64,000 bases of DNA, from contig OY761542.1 of NCBI GenBank assembly GCA_963664635.1, forward strand, positions 5,322,055-5,386,054. Direction: 5' to 3'. Under the pieces are notes generated by a model. The model searched no databases. It had not been told where the DNA came from and was given only the letters and a program-made list of their open reading frames with translations. Shown in pieces: positions 42,959-51,865 of the stretch; the first letter of the stretch is position 1, and each line of letters opens with the position of its first letter. This DNA comes from VXNE01 sp963664635 (GTDB lineage Bacteria > Pseudomonadota > Gammaproteobacteria > Pseudomonadales > Azotimanducaceae). The translations under genes were made by a program, and so were the position numbers.

Positions 42959-44337
42959 TCGAGTTCCTGCCCCTGGTGATGTTCGCCGTGGTGTTCGCGG
43001 CGCTACTCGCGGGTTACGCCGTGGCGCCCACCCTCGCCGGCGTGGCGCTGCTCTTCGCTTTTGGCGGCGCGGCGTTCGGCGTCTTCGACCTGAAGGACCT
43101 CGGTTTCCTGCCCGGGCGCCTGTTCGGCATCGTGACGAACCAGACACTGATCGCGGTACCGCTGTTCGTCGCCATGGGGGTGACGCTCGAGCGCACGCGC
43201 ATCGCCGAGACACTCCTCGAGAGCCTCTCGGCGCTCATGGGCCGCATGCGCGGCGGGCTCGGGATCGCCGTGACCCTGGTCGGCATGATGATGGCGGCGA
43301 GCACCGGCATCGTGGGTGCGACCGTGGTGACGCTCGGGCTTCTTTCGCTGCCGACGATGCTGCGCCACGGCTACGATCCGAAGCTCGCCACGGGCACGAT
43401 CTGCGCGACCGGCACCCTCGGGCAGATCATCCCGCCGTCGATCGCCCTCGTGCTGCTCGGCGACGTCCTCTCGAGCGCCTACCAGCAGGCGCAGCTCGGC
43501 CTCGGCGTGTTCTCGCCGAAGACCGTCTCGGTCGGGGACCTGTTCGCGGGGGCCCTCGTGCCCGGGCTCGTGCTCGTGGGCCTGTATCTCGGCTACATAG
43601 CGCTCACGTCCCTGCTCCGGCCCGAGCGCGCCCCGGCCAGGCGCGACGCGGAATCCGAGACCGGGACGCGCGCCCTGCCCCTCGGACAGCTCATGCGCGG
43701 CCTCGCGCCCCCGGTGCTGCTGATTGCGGCGGTGCTCGGGTCCATCCTCGGGGGTTACGCGACCCCCACCGAGGCGGCCGGGGTCGGCGCAATGGGAGCG
43801 CTGCTCCTCGCAATCGGCTACCGCGCCCTCTCTTGGTCCGTGTTGCGCGAGATTGGCGCCTCCACCGTCAAGACCACGTCGATGGTGTTCTTCATCCTGA
43901 TCGGCGCCTCGGTCTTCTCCCTCGTCTTCCGCGGCTACGGCGGCGACGAACTGGTGGGCGGCCTGTTCGAGAACATGCCCGGCGGCGTGCTCGGCGCCAC
44001 CGTGATCGTGATGGTCGTGATCTTCCTGCTCGGCTTCCTGCTCGACTTCATCGAGATCACCTACGTCGTCGTGCCGATCGTCGGCCCCGTGCTGCTCGCC
44101 ATGGGCCTCGACCCGGTATGGCTCGGCGTGATGATCGCGGTGAACCTGCAGACGTCGTTCCTGACGCCGCCGTTCGGGTTCTCGCTCTTCTACCTGCGCG
44201 GGGTCGCGCCGCCGGAGGTGCGGACGCTGGACATCTATCGGGGGGTGGCGCCGTTCATCGTGCTGCAGTTGGGGTTGCTGGCGCTATTGGCGTTGGTGCC
44301 GGAGCTTGCGACTTGGTTGCCGGGGGTGCTGTACTGA
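42955..44337 (+). CDS. TRAP transporter large permease subunit (DctM)
   Basis: A 460-residue polytopic protein of the DctM family. Typical segments include LFVAMGVTLERTRIAETLLESL, GGLGIAVTLVGMMMAASTGIVGATVVTLGLLSLP, ICATGTLGQIIPPSIALVLLGD, and YATPTEAAGVGAMGALLL. The C-terminal FLLDFIEITYVVVPIVGPVL and NLQTSFLTPPFGFSLFYLRGVAP are diagnostic. It overlaps dctQ. The substrate-binding partner gene, on the other strand at 46.2 kb, is separated from it by an inserted cassette. Confidence 0.94.
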   Translation: MIEFLPLVMFAVVFAALLAGYAVAPTLAGVALLFAFGGAAFGVFDLKDLGFLPGRLFGIVTNQTLIAVPLFVAMGVTLERTRIAETLLESLSALMGRMRGGLGIAVTLVGMMMAASTGIVGATVVTLGLLSLPTMLRHGYDPKLATGTICATGTLGQIIPPSIALVLLGDVLSSAYQQAQLGLGVFSPKTVSVGDLFAGALVPGLVLVGLYLGYIALTSLLRPERAPARRDAESETGTRALPLGQLMRGLAPPVLLIAAVLGSILGGYATPTEAAGVGAMGALLLAIGYRALSWSVLREIGASTVKTTSMVFFILIGASVFSLVFRGYGGDELVGGLFENMPGGVLGATVIVMVVIFLLGFLLDFIEITYVVVPIVGPVLLAMGLDPVWLGVMIAVNLQTSFLTPPFGFSLFYLRGVAPPEVRTLDIYRGVAPFIVLQLGLLALLALVPELATWLPGVLY

Positions 44338-44372
44338 CGTCAGCCAGAAACCCGGCCGTTGGCTGCACTCGT

Positions 44373-44780
44373 CTACTCGTCCCCCGGTTTGGACGGTACT
44401 GGTCCGACTACCCATACCGCGTTCCGCTTGAACGCCTTCTTGACCCTCTTCGTCTTCCTGCCTACGACCTCGGCATGGGCAGCATCCGAGGTGGTTGGGT
44501 TTCTGATGACGCCCTGGTCCTGGGCTCGCGCCAGTCCCGCAGTGATGGCGACCAGTCCAAACCCCTCGTAACCGCGCAGCGCTTCCTCGTCCGACAGTCC
44601 TTCTGCCCGCAAGCCCCCGGACAACGAAACAGACATCCCCGATCCGTCGGAAGAGTTTGAGAACGCGCCCGTGCTAGCTTCCCAAGCAGCCGTGTTCTCG
44701 TTCCAGATCATCAAGTTGGGCGGCACCCGCCTGAGCAGCCTCTCGCGATCAGGTATGGTGGGATCATCATCCGGGAGCAT
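44373..44780 (-). CDS. Uncharacterised 135-residue protein, third gene of the TIGR04255 cassette
   Basis: ATG 44780 overlaps the stop of the middle gene (TGATG). Recognisable segments are RVPPNLMIWNENTAAWEAS, GMSVSLSGGLRAEGLSDEEAL, YEGFGLVAITAGLARAQDQGV and AHAEVVGRKTKRVKKAFKR. The ordered layout (loop with Pro-Pro, a compact alpha/beta core, HAEVVGRKT near the C-terminus) suggests a small conserved enzyme-like domain, but I know no function. GC is lower than in the flanking transporter genes, consistent with acquisition together with its two neighbours. Confidence 0.75.
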   Translation of the reverse strand: MLPDDDPTIPDRERLLRRVPPNLMIWNENTAAWEASTGAFSNSSDGSGMSVSLSGGLRAEGLSDEEALRGYEGFGLVAITAGLARAQDQGVIRNPTTSDAAHAEVVGRKTKRVKKAFKRNAVWVVGPVPSKPGDE

Positions 44781-45271
44781 CAACCATCCTGGCTTCCCTG
44801 CGCCCGCTCGCCAAGCAGGCGCACGTACTCCACCAGCGGTGTAACGTCGTAGCTCAGCACTTCCTCGTATGCCGGTAGCTCACCCCGAAGATCTTCAAAC
44901 GAAACTTCCAGATCCGCTTCGGAGATCAGAAGGACCTCGAGCTCCACATCGTACGAGTGCCATTCAAGCTGGATGCTGCCATCCGGTGTGGGTACGAGAC
45001 TCGGGGGCGGAGCCCGATCATCCGCTATTGACTGCACGAGCGTGCACGCTTGGGCAATCCTGGATTGGGTTATTGGCGGCGCTCCATAAGAGTCCCAGCC
45101 TTCTTCGAGGGAAGAAATCCTCGTCAATTGCTCCCTGGTCGGCTGCAGCCAAGTATGCGACGGTCCTGTCAACGCCCTCGAACTCGATTGAACTGCAACC
45201 TCCACGGGCGCCACCCTCTCGAGGGTGGCGAATGCGCACGCGCTATCTTCACGCCGTCGGAATGCAAGCAT
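44780..45271 (-). CDS. Uncharacterised 163-residue protein, middle gene of the TIGR04255 cassette
   Basis: ATG 45271 follows GGAGAAGGAG by 5 bases; a start at 45289 is less likely. The conserved-looking part is ISSLEEGWDSYGAPPITQSRI (about residues 50-70), then PPPSLVPTPDGSIQLEWHSYDVELEVLI-like sequence. The pattern W-D-S-Y-G-A plus Q-L-E-W-H recurs in small proteins that I associate with TIGR04255 neighbours. No catalytic motif is evident. It begins two bases after the TIGR04255 stop and overlaps the next gene by one base. Confidence 0.75.
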   Translation of the reverse strand: MLAFRRREDSACAFATLERVAPVEVAVQSSSRALTGPSHTWLQPTREQLTRISSLEEGWDSYGAPPITQSRIAQACTLVQSIADDRAPPPSLVPTPDGSIQLEWHSYDVELEVLLISEADLEVSFEDLRGELPAYEEVLSYDVTPLVEYVRLLGERAQGSQDG

Positions 45272-45273
45272 CG

Positions 45274-46101
45274 TCACTCCTTCTCCCATACCTCGTGCAT
45301 AGCTACGGACGTAGACCTTGTGAAATAGTCCACAATCAACTCTCGACCAAGGTCCAGAAAAGCCAAGGTAGCCTCAACCGAGTCCGATCCCGGATGGCCT
45401 CTCGCCGTCAGGTGGTACTGGATCATCGGCTTGCCATCAGCCTCCGTTGGCACGATGTCCGTGTAAAGACGCCCTTTGAACTCTGCTAGCTGCGTTATCG
45501 CAAAGCTCTGTCGCAACTGAAGTCCTTCTAGGGACAAGGGCATCGCTTCCGGCTCTACCGGGGTATGCAGGCGAAACACCTTGTGCATGTCGGCCATCGA
45601 GTCCCACACGCCATCCGCCGTCCCGATCTGGTTGAAGTACGCGACCTCACATTGAATGGGCGTGACGTCCCCAACGCCTTCCTCTTCGACGAAACTACGA
45701 AAAGCCCGATAGTCCGAATGAAAATGAGGCCGAATGTGACCTTCGTACCGCGGATACCGGTCATCTACTCCACTCTTGCGCCAGTTGCGAATGAACCTAT
45801 CGTGCTGAATCTGAATGAGCTCACGTTTCTCCGCGTCCAGGAGCCAAAGCCTGGGACGCGGTGGCGCGGCAGTGAGGACTAGCTCCTGGTTGGTTGTCCG
45901 AGCCCCGGCTCGCTCTATCGCCAACGGCGGCAAGGCAGCCTGTTCCTGAACGAGCGGGAACCGTTCTCGAACTCCGCGCCAGAACTGTCCGACGTGCGCA
46001 GCAGTCAATCCCGGGAGCGATTCGAACTGAACCGATAAGGCAACCTCGTGGAGAGGGGGCTTTCGGAAACTGGGCAACCTGCGGTCTGCTTTCGAAGTCA
46101 C
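45274..46101 (-). CDS. TIGR04255 family protein
   Basis: About 275 residues. The N-terminal LPSFRKPPLHEVALSVQFESLPGL matches the usual opening (Asn/Lys-Pro-Pro-Leu-x-Glu-Val), the middle has LIQIQHDRFIRNWRKSG and CEVAYFNQI, and the C-terminus is LAFLDLGRELIVDYFTRSTSVAMHEVW, the family ending. The biochemical role is unknown. GTG 46101 is my choice because it precedes the homologous start; GTG 46146 is in frame upstream. It heads a compact three-gene cassette between dctM and the DctP gene, in lower-GC DNA. Confidence 0.8.
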   Translation of the reverse strand: MTSKADRRLPSFRKPPLHEVALSVQFESLPGLTAAHVGQFWRGVRERFPLVQEQAALPPLAIERAGARTTNQELVLTAAPPRPRLWLLDAEKRELIQIQHDRFIRNWRKSGVDDRYPRYEGHIRPHFHSDYRAFRSFVEEEGVGDVTPIQCEVAYFNQIGTADGVWDSMADMHKVFRLHTPVEPEAMPLSLEGLQLRQSFAITQLAEFKGRLYTDIVPTEADGKPMIQYHLTARGHPGSDSVEATLAFLDLGRELIVDYFTRSTSVAMHEVWEKE

Positions 46102-46207
46102 CGTTTGTGAACTCTTGCAGGCGAAGCGGTCACTGGCTCTGCACACTCACGGGTCGCGAGCGTACTCCAACGCGGCGAACGCATCCAGACGCGGGCACAG
46201 TCGGCCT

Positions 46208-47656
46208 TCATGGCCCGTTCGCAACGACCGTCCGCGTATCAAGATACGACTGCTCCGTGATCGCATGGTAATCCCGCACGCTCTCCTGGAACGCCCGGTA
46301 GGAATCGAGAATCCGCCGCGAGAGTTCGTCCGTCGCCGCGGTCTCGTCCAGCACTTCCTCCGACAGCTCCGCGAAGCGGGCCAGCACGTCGTCCGGCAGC
46401 CGGCGCACTTCCACGCCGTGCTCGTCCACGAGCGTCCGGAGCGCCGCCGCATTGCGCGCGGTGAACTCGTCGAGCATGTCCTGGTTCACGGCGCGGCAGG
46501 CGGTCTCCAGCATGGCCCTGAGGTCCGGCGGCAGGCTGGCGAGCGCCTCGGCGTTGACCAGCGCCTCGATGGCCGGGCCGGGTTCGTGCCAACCAGGGTA
46601 GTAGTAGTACTGCGCGATCGCCTGCAGCCCGAGGGCCAGGTCGTTGTACGGCCCGACCCACTCCGTCGCGTCGATGACGCCGGTCTGGAGCGCCGTGAAG
46701 ATCTCGCTGCCCGGCATGGCCACGGGGACGCCCCCGGCCCGCTGCAGCACTTCACCGCCCAGCCCCGGGATCCGCATCTTGAGCCCCTGCAGGTCCTCGA
46801 GGGAGTTGATCTCCTTGTTGAACCAGCCGGCCATCTGCACGCCGCTGTTGCCGGCCGCCATCGGGACGACGCCGAACGGGGCGTAGAGTTCGCGCCAGAG
46901 TTCGAGGCCGCCGCCGTAGTGCAGCCAGCCGTTCATTTCCTGGGCGTTCATGCCGAATGGGACCGTGGCGAAGATCGCGGCGATGGGCGCCTTTCCGCGC
47001 CAGTAGTAGGCGGCGCCGTGACCCATCTCGGCGCTGCCCTCGGCGACCGCGTCGAAGACCTCGAAGGCGGGCACCAGTTCGCCCGCCGCGTAGACCTTGA
47101 TTGTGAAACGCCCGGCCGACATCTCCCCGACAATCTCCGCGAGCCGCTCCGGCGCCGTGCCGAGGGCGGGGAGGTTTTTCGGCCACGTGGTGACGAGCTT
47201 CCAGTCAAACGTCTGGGACCGCGCCGCCGAAGACTTCGATCTCGGATAGGTTTTGGCCGTGACGGAGCCATCACTGTGCGACTCTTTGATCACCACTGAG
47301 TCGGCCTTCAACTCGAATGTCACAACGGAGTCAAGTTCGTGATCGCGCCAGCGGCCCGGCGACCCATCGCCTTGTATGGACCTCCACACTACGCGGTCTC
47401 CCTCGAGACGACAGACGTCATCCCAAACGGTAGGATCATCCGGCCGGCGGTAGCGGGTTCGTACCAAGCCTTCGCCCGCATCCATGCCGTTGATGACGGC
47501 GATTGGGCGGCCCATGAGCGAGGCTACAACGGCCCGACAGACCAGAATCCGGTCCGCAGACGCTAAGCCGGCCGGTCGCGGCGGGTCGGCACAGCTCATG
47601 ACCAGAGTCGAAGCGACGCCTGCCAACGCCATTCCCAAGCGAAAGTTCATCGTCAT
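46208..47656 (-). CDS. Fused lipoprotein domain plus TRAP substrate-binding protein (DctP/TakP type)
   Basis: A 482-residue chimera. Residues 1-22 are a lipoprotein signal (LVMSC lipobox), and about 23-140 form a small lipoprotein-type domain: CRAVVASLMGRP, RYRRPDDPTVWDDVCRLEG, WRDHELDSVVTFELKADSVVI. From about residue 150 a full DctP domain follows: FDWKLVTTWPKNLPALGTAPERLAE, GFGVV-like central sheet, MPGSEIFTALQTGVIDATEWVGPYND and YYPGWHEPGPAIEALVNAE, typical of TakP-like 2-oxoacid binders. The normal DctP signal peptide is missing, so export depends on the borrowed lipoprotein signal. It is presumably the partner of dctQM but lies on the opposite strand. Confidence 0.85.
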   Translation of the reverse strand: MTMNFRLGMALAGVASTLVMSCADPPRPAGLASADRILVCRAVVASLMGRPIAVINGMDAGEGLVRTRYRRPDDPTVWDDVCRLEGDRVVWRSIQGDGSPGRWRDHELDSVVTFELKADSVVIKESHSDGSVTAKTYPRSKSSAARSQTFDWKLVTTWPKNLPALGTAPERLAEIVGEMSAGRFTIKVYAAGELVPAFEVFDAVAEGSAEMGHGAAYYWRGKAPIAAIFATVPFGMNAQEMNGWLHYGGGLELWRELYAPFGVVPMAAGNSGVQMAGWFNKEINSLEDLQGLKMRIPGLGGEVLQRAGGVPVAMPGSEIFTALQTGVIDATEWVGPYNDLALGLQAIAQYYYYPGWHEPGPAIEALVNAEALASLPPDLRAMLETACRAVNQDMLDEFTARNAAALRTLVDEHGVEVRRLPDDVLARFAELSEEVLDETAATDELSRRILDSYRAFQESVRDYHAITEQSYLDTRTVVANGP

Positions 47657-47823
47657 TCCATGGTCTTACGACACCTTGCGGTCGCGCGTTGAGCCTAGCA
47701 TCCCTGGCGCAAATGCCACCTCCGGCAATAGGGACTCGAGCGCCAGCTCACTCTGATGCCGTTCGGCACGGCACCCCGAAAGAGAACGCCTCCAACGAAA
47801 CTGGCGCCGGTTGGCCAACTCGT

Positions 47824-50019
47824 TCAATCCAACGTTTCCAGGTTCGCGAATTCCAGCATCAGCCATTTCGCCCCCGCCTCCGCGAAGTTCACCTGCACGC
47901 GCGTCCGCGCGCCGTGTTCCTCGCTCCGCATCACGATCCCTTCGCCGAACTTGCCGTGGTGCACGCGCTGCCCGATGCGCAGCGCGCCATCGTCTTCCTG
48001 GGGGGCCTTCGGTCCCCCGCCGCCGAACCGGGCACGCTTCACCGCGCCGCCGAGACGCACCTCCCGCCAGGTGTCGTCCGGCAGTTCGTGCAGGAACCGG
48101 GACGCCGGATTGTACGAGTCCGTGCCGTACATCCATCGCGTCTCCGCCCGCGTCAGGTAGAGCTGCCGCATGGCGCGGGTGATGCCGACGTAGGCGAGCC
48201 GGCGCTCCTCCTCCATCCGGCCGGGGTCGCCGTCGGAGCTCTTGCTCGGGAAGAGGCCTTCCTCCATCCCGGTAATGAAGACCAGCGGGAACTCCAGGCC
48301 CTTCGCGGAGTGCAGGGTCATCATCTGCACCGCGGCGCCGGCCTCCGCCTGGTACTCGCCGGATTCGAGGGCCGCCTGGTCCAGGAAATCGTCCAGCACC
48401 GAACCCTCGTCCTCGTCGCCGCCGTCCCCGCGCGGGTCCAGCGGGAAGGTGCGTTCGGTCTCGAACCGGCGGCACGCGGCCACCAGTTCCTCCAGGTTCT
48501 CCTTGCGCGCGAGACCGCGCTCGCCGGGCTCCTTCTTGTGATAGTCCATGAGGCCGCTGGCCTCGACGCAGACCTGCGCAATCTCGCGCAACGAGTGGTT
48601 GCCCGCCTCCGCCGCCATGTCGTCGACCAGGGCCACGAACGCGCCGAGCACGGACGCGATCCTGCCGCCGAAGCGCCCTTCGGCGATGCCTTCCTTGGTC
48701 GCCTGCCACAGGGAGACGCGCCGTTCCCGGGCCAGCGCGCGCACCGCGTCCACCGACTTCGGCCCGATGCCGCGCGGCGGCAGGTTGACGATCCGCTCGA
48801 AGGCGACGTCCGCGTGGCGCTGGTTCATCATGCGCATGTAGGCGAGGGCGTTCTTGATCTCGGCGCGCTCGAAGAAGCGCAGGCCCCCGTAGATCCGGTA
48901 CGGGATGTCGGCCCGCAGGAACGCTTCCTCCATCGGACGCGACTGGGCGTTCGAGCGGTAAAGCACGGCGACCTCGTCCGCGCTGCCGCCGCCGTCGATC
49001 CACTCGCGGGACCGGTCGGCCACGAACCGGGCCTCCTCCACCTCGTTGTAGGCATCGTGGACCAGGATCGGGTCGCCGTCGCCGGACGCGGTCCAGAGCT
49101 CCTTGCCGAGACGGTCCGTGTTGTTGTCGATGAGCCCGTTGGCGGCCTTCAGGATCGTGCCCGTGGAGCGGTAGTTCTGCTCAAGGCGCACGATGCGCGT
49201 GTCCCGGAAGTCCTGCGAGAAGCGGTGGATGTTCTCGATCTTCGCGCCGCGCCAGCCGTAGATGGACTGGTCGTCGTCACCCACGGCCATGACGCTGCTG
49301 TCGTCTCCGGCGAGGACCCGGAGCGACGCGTACTGGATGGTGTTGGTGTCCTGGAACTCGTCGACCAGGATGTGGGCGAACCGTCTCCGGTAGTGCTCGA
49401 GAATGTCCGGCCGCTCCAGCCACATCTCGTGACAGCGGAGCAGGAGTTCCGCGAAGTCCACGACGCCGCCGGTCCGGCAGATCTCCTCGTAGGCCTCGTA
49501 GATCTTCTTCTGGGTGACCAGGTAGTGGTCCTGGCCGGTCACCACCTCGTGCGCGCGGCGTCCCTCGTCCTTCTGGCCGTTGATGAACCCGCACGCCTGG
49601 CGCGGCGGCCACCGCTGTTCGTCGAGGTCGAGCGCGCGCAGCACGCGGCGCACGAGGCGCTGCTGGTCGTCCGCGTCGATGATCTGGAAGTTCTGCGGCA
49701 GCCCCGCGTCCTCCCAGTGCATGCGCAGCAGGCGGTGCGCGATGCCGTGGAAGGTCCCTACCCACATGGCCCGGGGCGGCGCGTCGAGCAGGGTCTCCGT
49801 CCGTGAGCGCATCTCCGCGGCGGCCTTGTTGGTGAACGTGACGGCCAGCACGCTGTGCGGACTCGCGCCCTCGGCCTCCACGAGCCAAGCGATCCGGTGC
49901 ACCAGGACGCGGGTCTTGCCGCTGCCGGCCCCGGCGACGACGAGCAGGTTGCCCACCGGCGCCGTCACCGCTTCGCGCTGACTCTCGTTCAGACCCTCGA
50001 GGATGTGGGTGACGTCCAA
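47824..50019 (-). CDS. uvrD: DNA helicase II (UvrD)
   Basis: A 731-residue SF1A helicase used in mismatch and nucleotide excision repair. Motif I is VVAGAGSGKTRVL near residue 30, Ia AVTFTNKAAAEM, II ILVDEFQDTN, III AVGDDDQSIYGWRGA, IV LEQNYRSTGTIL, V MTLHSAKGLEFPLVFITGMEEGLFPS, and VI EERRLAYVGITRAM. The C-terminal Tudor-like tail runs VHHGKFGEGIVMRSEEHGARTRVQVNF. Length matches E. coli UvrD. It ends 3 bases before glmS in the same direction of transcription (glmU-glmS-uvrD). Confidence 0.95.
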   Translation of the reverse strand: MDVTHILEGLNESQREAVTAPVGNLLVVAGAGSGKTRVLVHRIAWLVEAEGASPHSVLAVTFTNKAAAEMRSRTETLLDAPPRAMWVGTFHGIAHRLLRMHWEDAGLPQNFQIIDADDQQRLVRRVLRALDLDEQRWPPRQACGFINGQKDEGRRAHEVVTGQDHYLVTQKKIYEAYEEICRTGGVVDFAELLLRCHEMWLERPDILEHYRRRFAHILVDEFQDTNTIQYASLRVLAGDDSSVMAVGDDDQSIYGWRGAKIENIHRFSQDFRDTRIVRLEQNYRSTGTILKAANGLIDNNTDRLGKELWTASGDGDPILVHDAYNEVEEARFVADRSREWIDGGGSADEVAVLYRSNAQSRPMEEAFLRADIPYRIYGGLRFFERAEIKNALAYMRMMNQRHADVAFERIVNLPPRGIGPKSVDAVRALARERRVSLWQATKEGIAEGRFGGRIASVLGAFVALVDDMAAEAGNHSLREIAQVCVEASGLMDYHKKEPGERGLARKENLEELVAACRRFETERTFPLDPRGDGGDEDEGSVLDDFLDQAALESGEYQAEAGAAVQMMTLHSAKGLEFPLVFITGMEEGLFPSKSSDGDPGRMEEERRLAYVGITRAMRQLYLTRAETRWMYGTDSYNPASRFLHELPDDTWREVRLGGAVKRARFGGGGPKAPQEDDGALRIGQRVHHGKFGEGIVMRSEEHGARTRVQVNFAEAGAKWLMLEFANLETLD

Positions 50020-50022
50020 CGG

Positions 50023-51855
50023 CTACTCGACCGTGACCGACTTGGCGAGGTTCCTCGGCTGATCGACGTCGGTGCCCTTGAGCACGGCGACGTGATACGC
50101 GAGCAGTTGCAGGGGGACGGTGTAGACGATCGGGGCGAGGGCCTCGTGCACCTTCGGCACTTCGATGACGGTAACGCCGGGGGTCTCCTCGAACCCGGTC
50201 TCGGAGTCCGCGAACACGTACAGCCGCCCGCCGCGGGCGCGTACTTCCTGCAGGTTCGAGCGCGTCTTCTCGAAGAGGTCGTTGTTCGGCGCCACCGCCA
50301 CCACCGGCATCTCGTCGGTGACGAGCGCCAGCGGACCGTGCTTGAGTTCCCCGGCCGGATACCCCTCGGCGTGGATGTAGGAGATCTCCTTCAGCTTGAG
50401 CGCGCCTTCGAGCGCCACCGGGAAGTGCAGCCCGCGCCCGAGAAACAGGGCGTGGCGGCGTTCCACGAATTCTTCCGCGAGCAACGCGATGCGCGCATCG
50501 AGGGCAAGGGCCGCATCCACCGCGTCGGCCAGCCCGTGCAGCGCTGCAACGAGTTCCGCCTCCCGTTCCGCGCTCATGCCCCGGCGGCGCCCGAGCAGGA
50601 TCGTCCACATCAGGAGGTCCGCGAGCATGGCCGTGAAAGCCTTGGTGGACGCAACGCCGATCTCCGCCCCGGCCTCCAGCATGATGGCCATGTCCGACTC
50701 GCGCACGAGCGAGCTCATGGGCACGTTGCAGACCGTTGCCGTGTGGGCGAAGCCCGCCTGCTTCGCGATGCGCAGCGCCGCCAGCGTGTCCGCCGTCTCC
50801 CCGGACTGCGAGAGCGTCAGGAAGAGACTCCCCGGCAGCGCCGACACCGACCGATAGCGCCACTCGCTGGCGATCTCCGCCTGCGCCGGGATGCCGACAT
50901 GCTGTTCGATCCAGTGCCGTCCGATGCAGGCCGCGTAGTACGCCGTGCCGCAGGCCACCAGCGTGACGGCCTGCGTGTCGTCGAGGATTGCCGGCGCGCG
51001 GACGCCGAAGGCCGGTTCCAGCACGCGCGTGCGCCCGAGCCGCCCTTCCAGGGTGTCGCGGACGACCCGCGGCTGCTCGTGGATCTCGCGCTGCATGTGG
51101 TGGCGGTAGCTGCCCTTGTCGACCTCGTCGAAGACGTGCTCGACGCGGACCGTCGCCCGCACCACCGTCTCGTCCCCCGCGCTCCACACGCCGATGGAAT
51201 CGCTGCGGATGTCGATCAGGTCGCCTTCCTCGAGGAAGATGAACCGGTCCGTCACCGGGCGCAGCGCCAGGACGTCCGAGGCGATGAAGTTCTCCTCGAT
51301 GCCGACCCCGATGACGAGCGGGCTGCCGAGGCGGGCGCCGACCATGCGCCCCGGTTCGTCGCGGCAGATGACGCCGATGGCGTACGCGCCCTCGAGGCGC
51401 TTGACCGTCGCGCGCACGGCGGCCAGCAGGTCCCCTTCCCGCTCGTAGTAGTGGTCGATGAGATGGACGATGACCTCGGCGTCGGTCTCCGACTCGAAGC
51501 GGTAGCCCGCCGCGATCATCTCGTCGCGCAGCGGTTCGAAGCCCTCGATGATGCCGTTGTGCACGAGGGCGATGCGGCCGTTGGAGACGTGCGGGTGCGC
51601 GTTCGCCTCGCTCGGAGCGCCGTGCGTGGCCCAGCGCGTATGCGCGATCCCGGTGGTGCCGCGCAGGGGGCTGTCCTGGATGCTGTCGGCGAGGGCGCCG
51701 ACCTTCCCCAGGGTGCGGCGGCGATCAATACACGCCCCGTCGGTGACTACGGCCAGCCCCGCGGAGTCGTAGCCCCGGTACTCGAGCCGCTGCAGGCCCT
51801 CGAGCAGGATGCCCGGGACGTTCCGGTAGGCGACGGCGCCGACGATGCCACACAT
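50023..51855 (-). CDS. glmS: Glutamine-fructose-6-phosphate aminotransferase (isomerising)
   Basis: A 610-residue enzyme for the first step of UDP-GlcNAc synthesis. The N-terminal glutaminase begins MCGIVGAVAYRN with Cys2 as nucleophile, and IAHTRWATHGAPSEANAHPH and EGAYAIGV follow. Two SIS domains (from about residues 285 and 460) carry ACGTAYYAACIG, LTLSQSGETADTLAALRIAK, and AEGYPAGELKHGPLALV. The C-terminal PRNLAKSVTVE is canonical. The glmU-glmS pairing is conserved. No glmS ribozyme is expected or seen. Confidence 0.96.
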   Translation of the reverse strand: MCGIVGAVAYRNVPGILLEGLQRLEYRGYDSAGLAVVTDGACIDRRRTLGKVGALADSIQDSPLRGTTGIAHTRWATHGAPSEANAHPHVSNGRIALVHNGIIEGFEPLRDEMIAAGYRFESETDAEVIVHLIDHYYEREGDLLAAVRATVKRLEGAYAIGVICRDEPGRMVGARLGSPLVIGVGIEENFIASDVLALRPVTDRFIFLEEGDLIDIRSDSIGVWSAGDETVVRATVRVEHVFDEVDKGSYRHHMQREIHEQPRVVRDTLEGRLGRTRVLEPAFGVRAPAILDDTQAVTLVACGTAYYAACIGRHWIEQHVGIPAQAEIASEWRYRSVSALPGSLFLTLSQSGETADTLAALRIAKQAGFAHTATVCNVPMSSLVRESDMAIMLEAGAEIGVASTKAFTAMLADLLMWTILLGRRRGMSAEREAELVAALHGLADAVDAALALDARIALLAEEFVERRHALFLGRGLHFPVALEGALKLKEISYIHAEGYPAGELKHGPLALVTDEMPVVAVAPNNDLFEKTRSNLQEVRARGGRLYVFADSETGFEETPGVTVIEVPKVHEALAPIVYTVPLQLLAYHVAVLKGTDVDQPRNLAKSVTVE

Positions 51856-51865
51856 GCCGCCGGTC

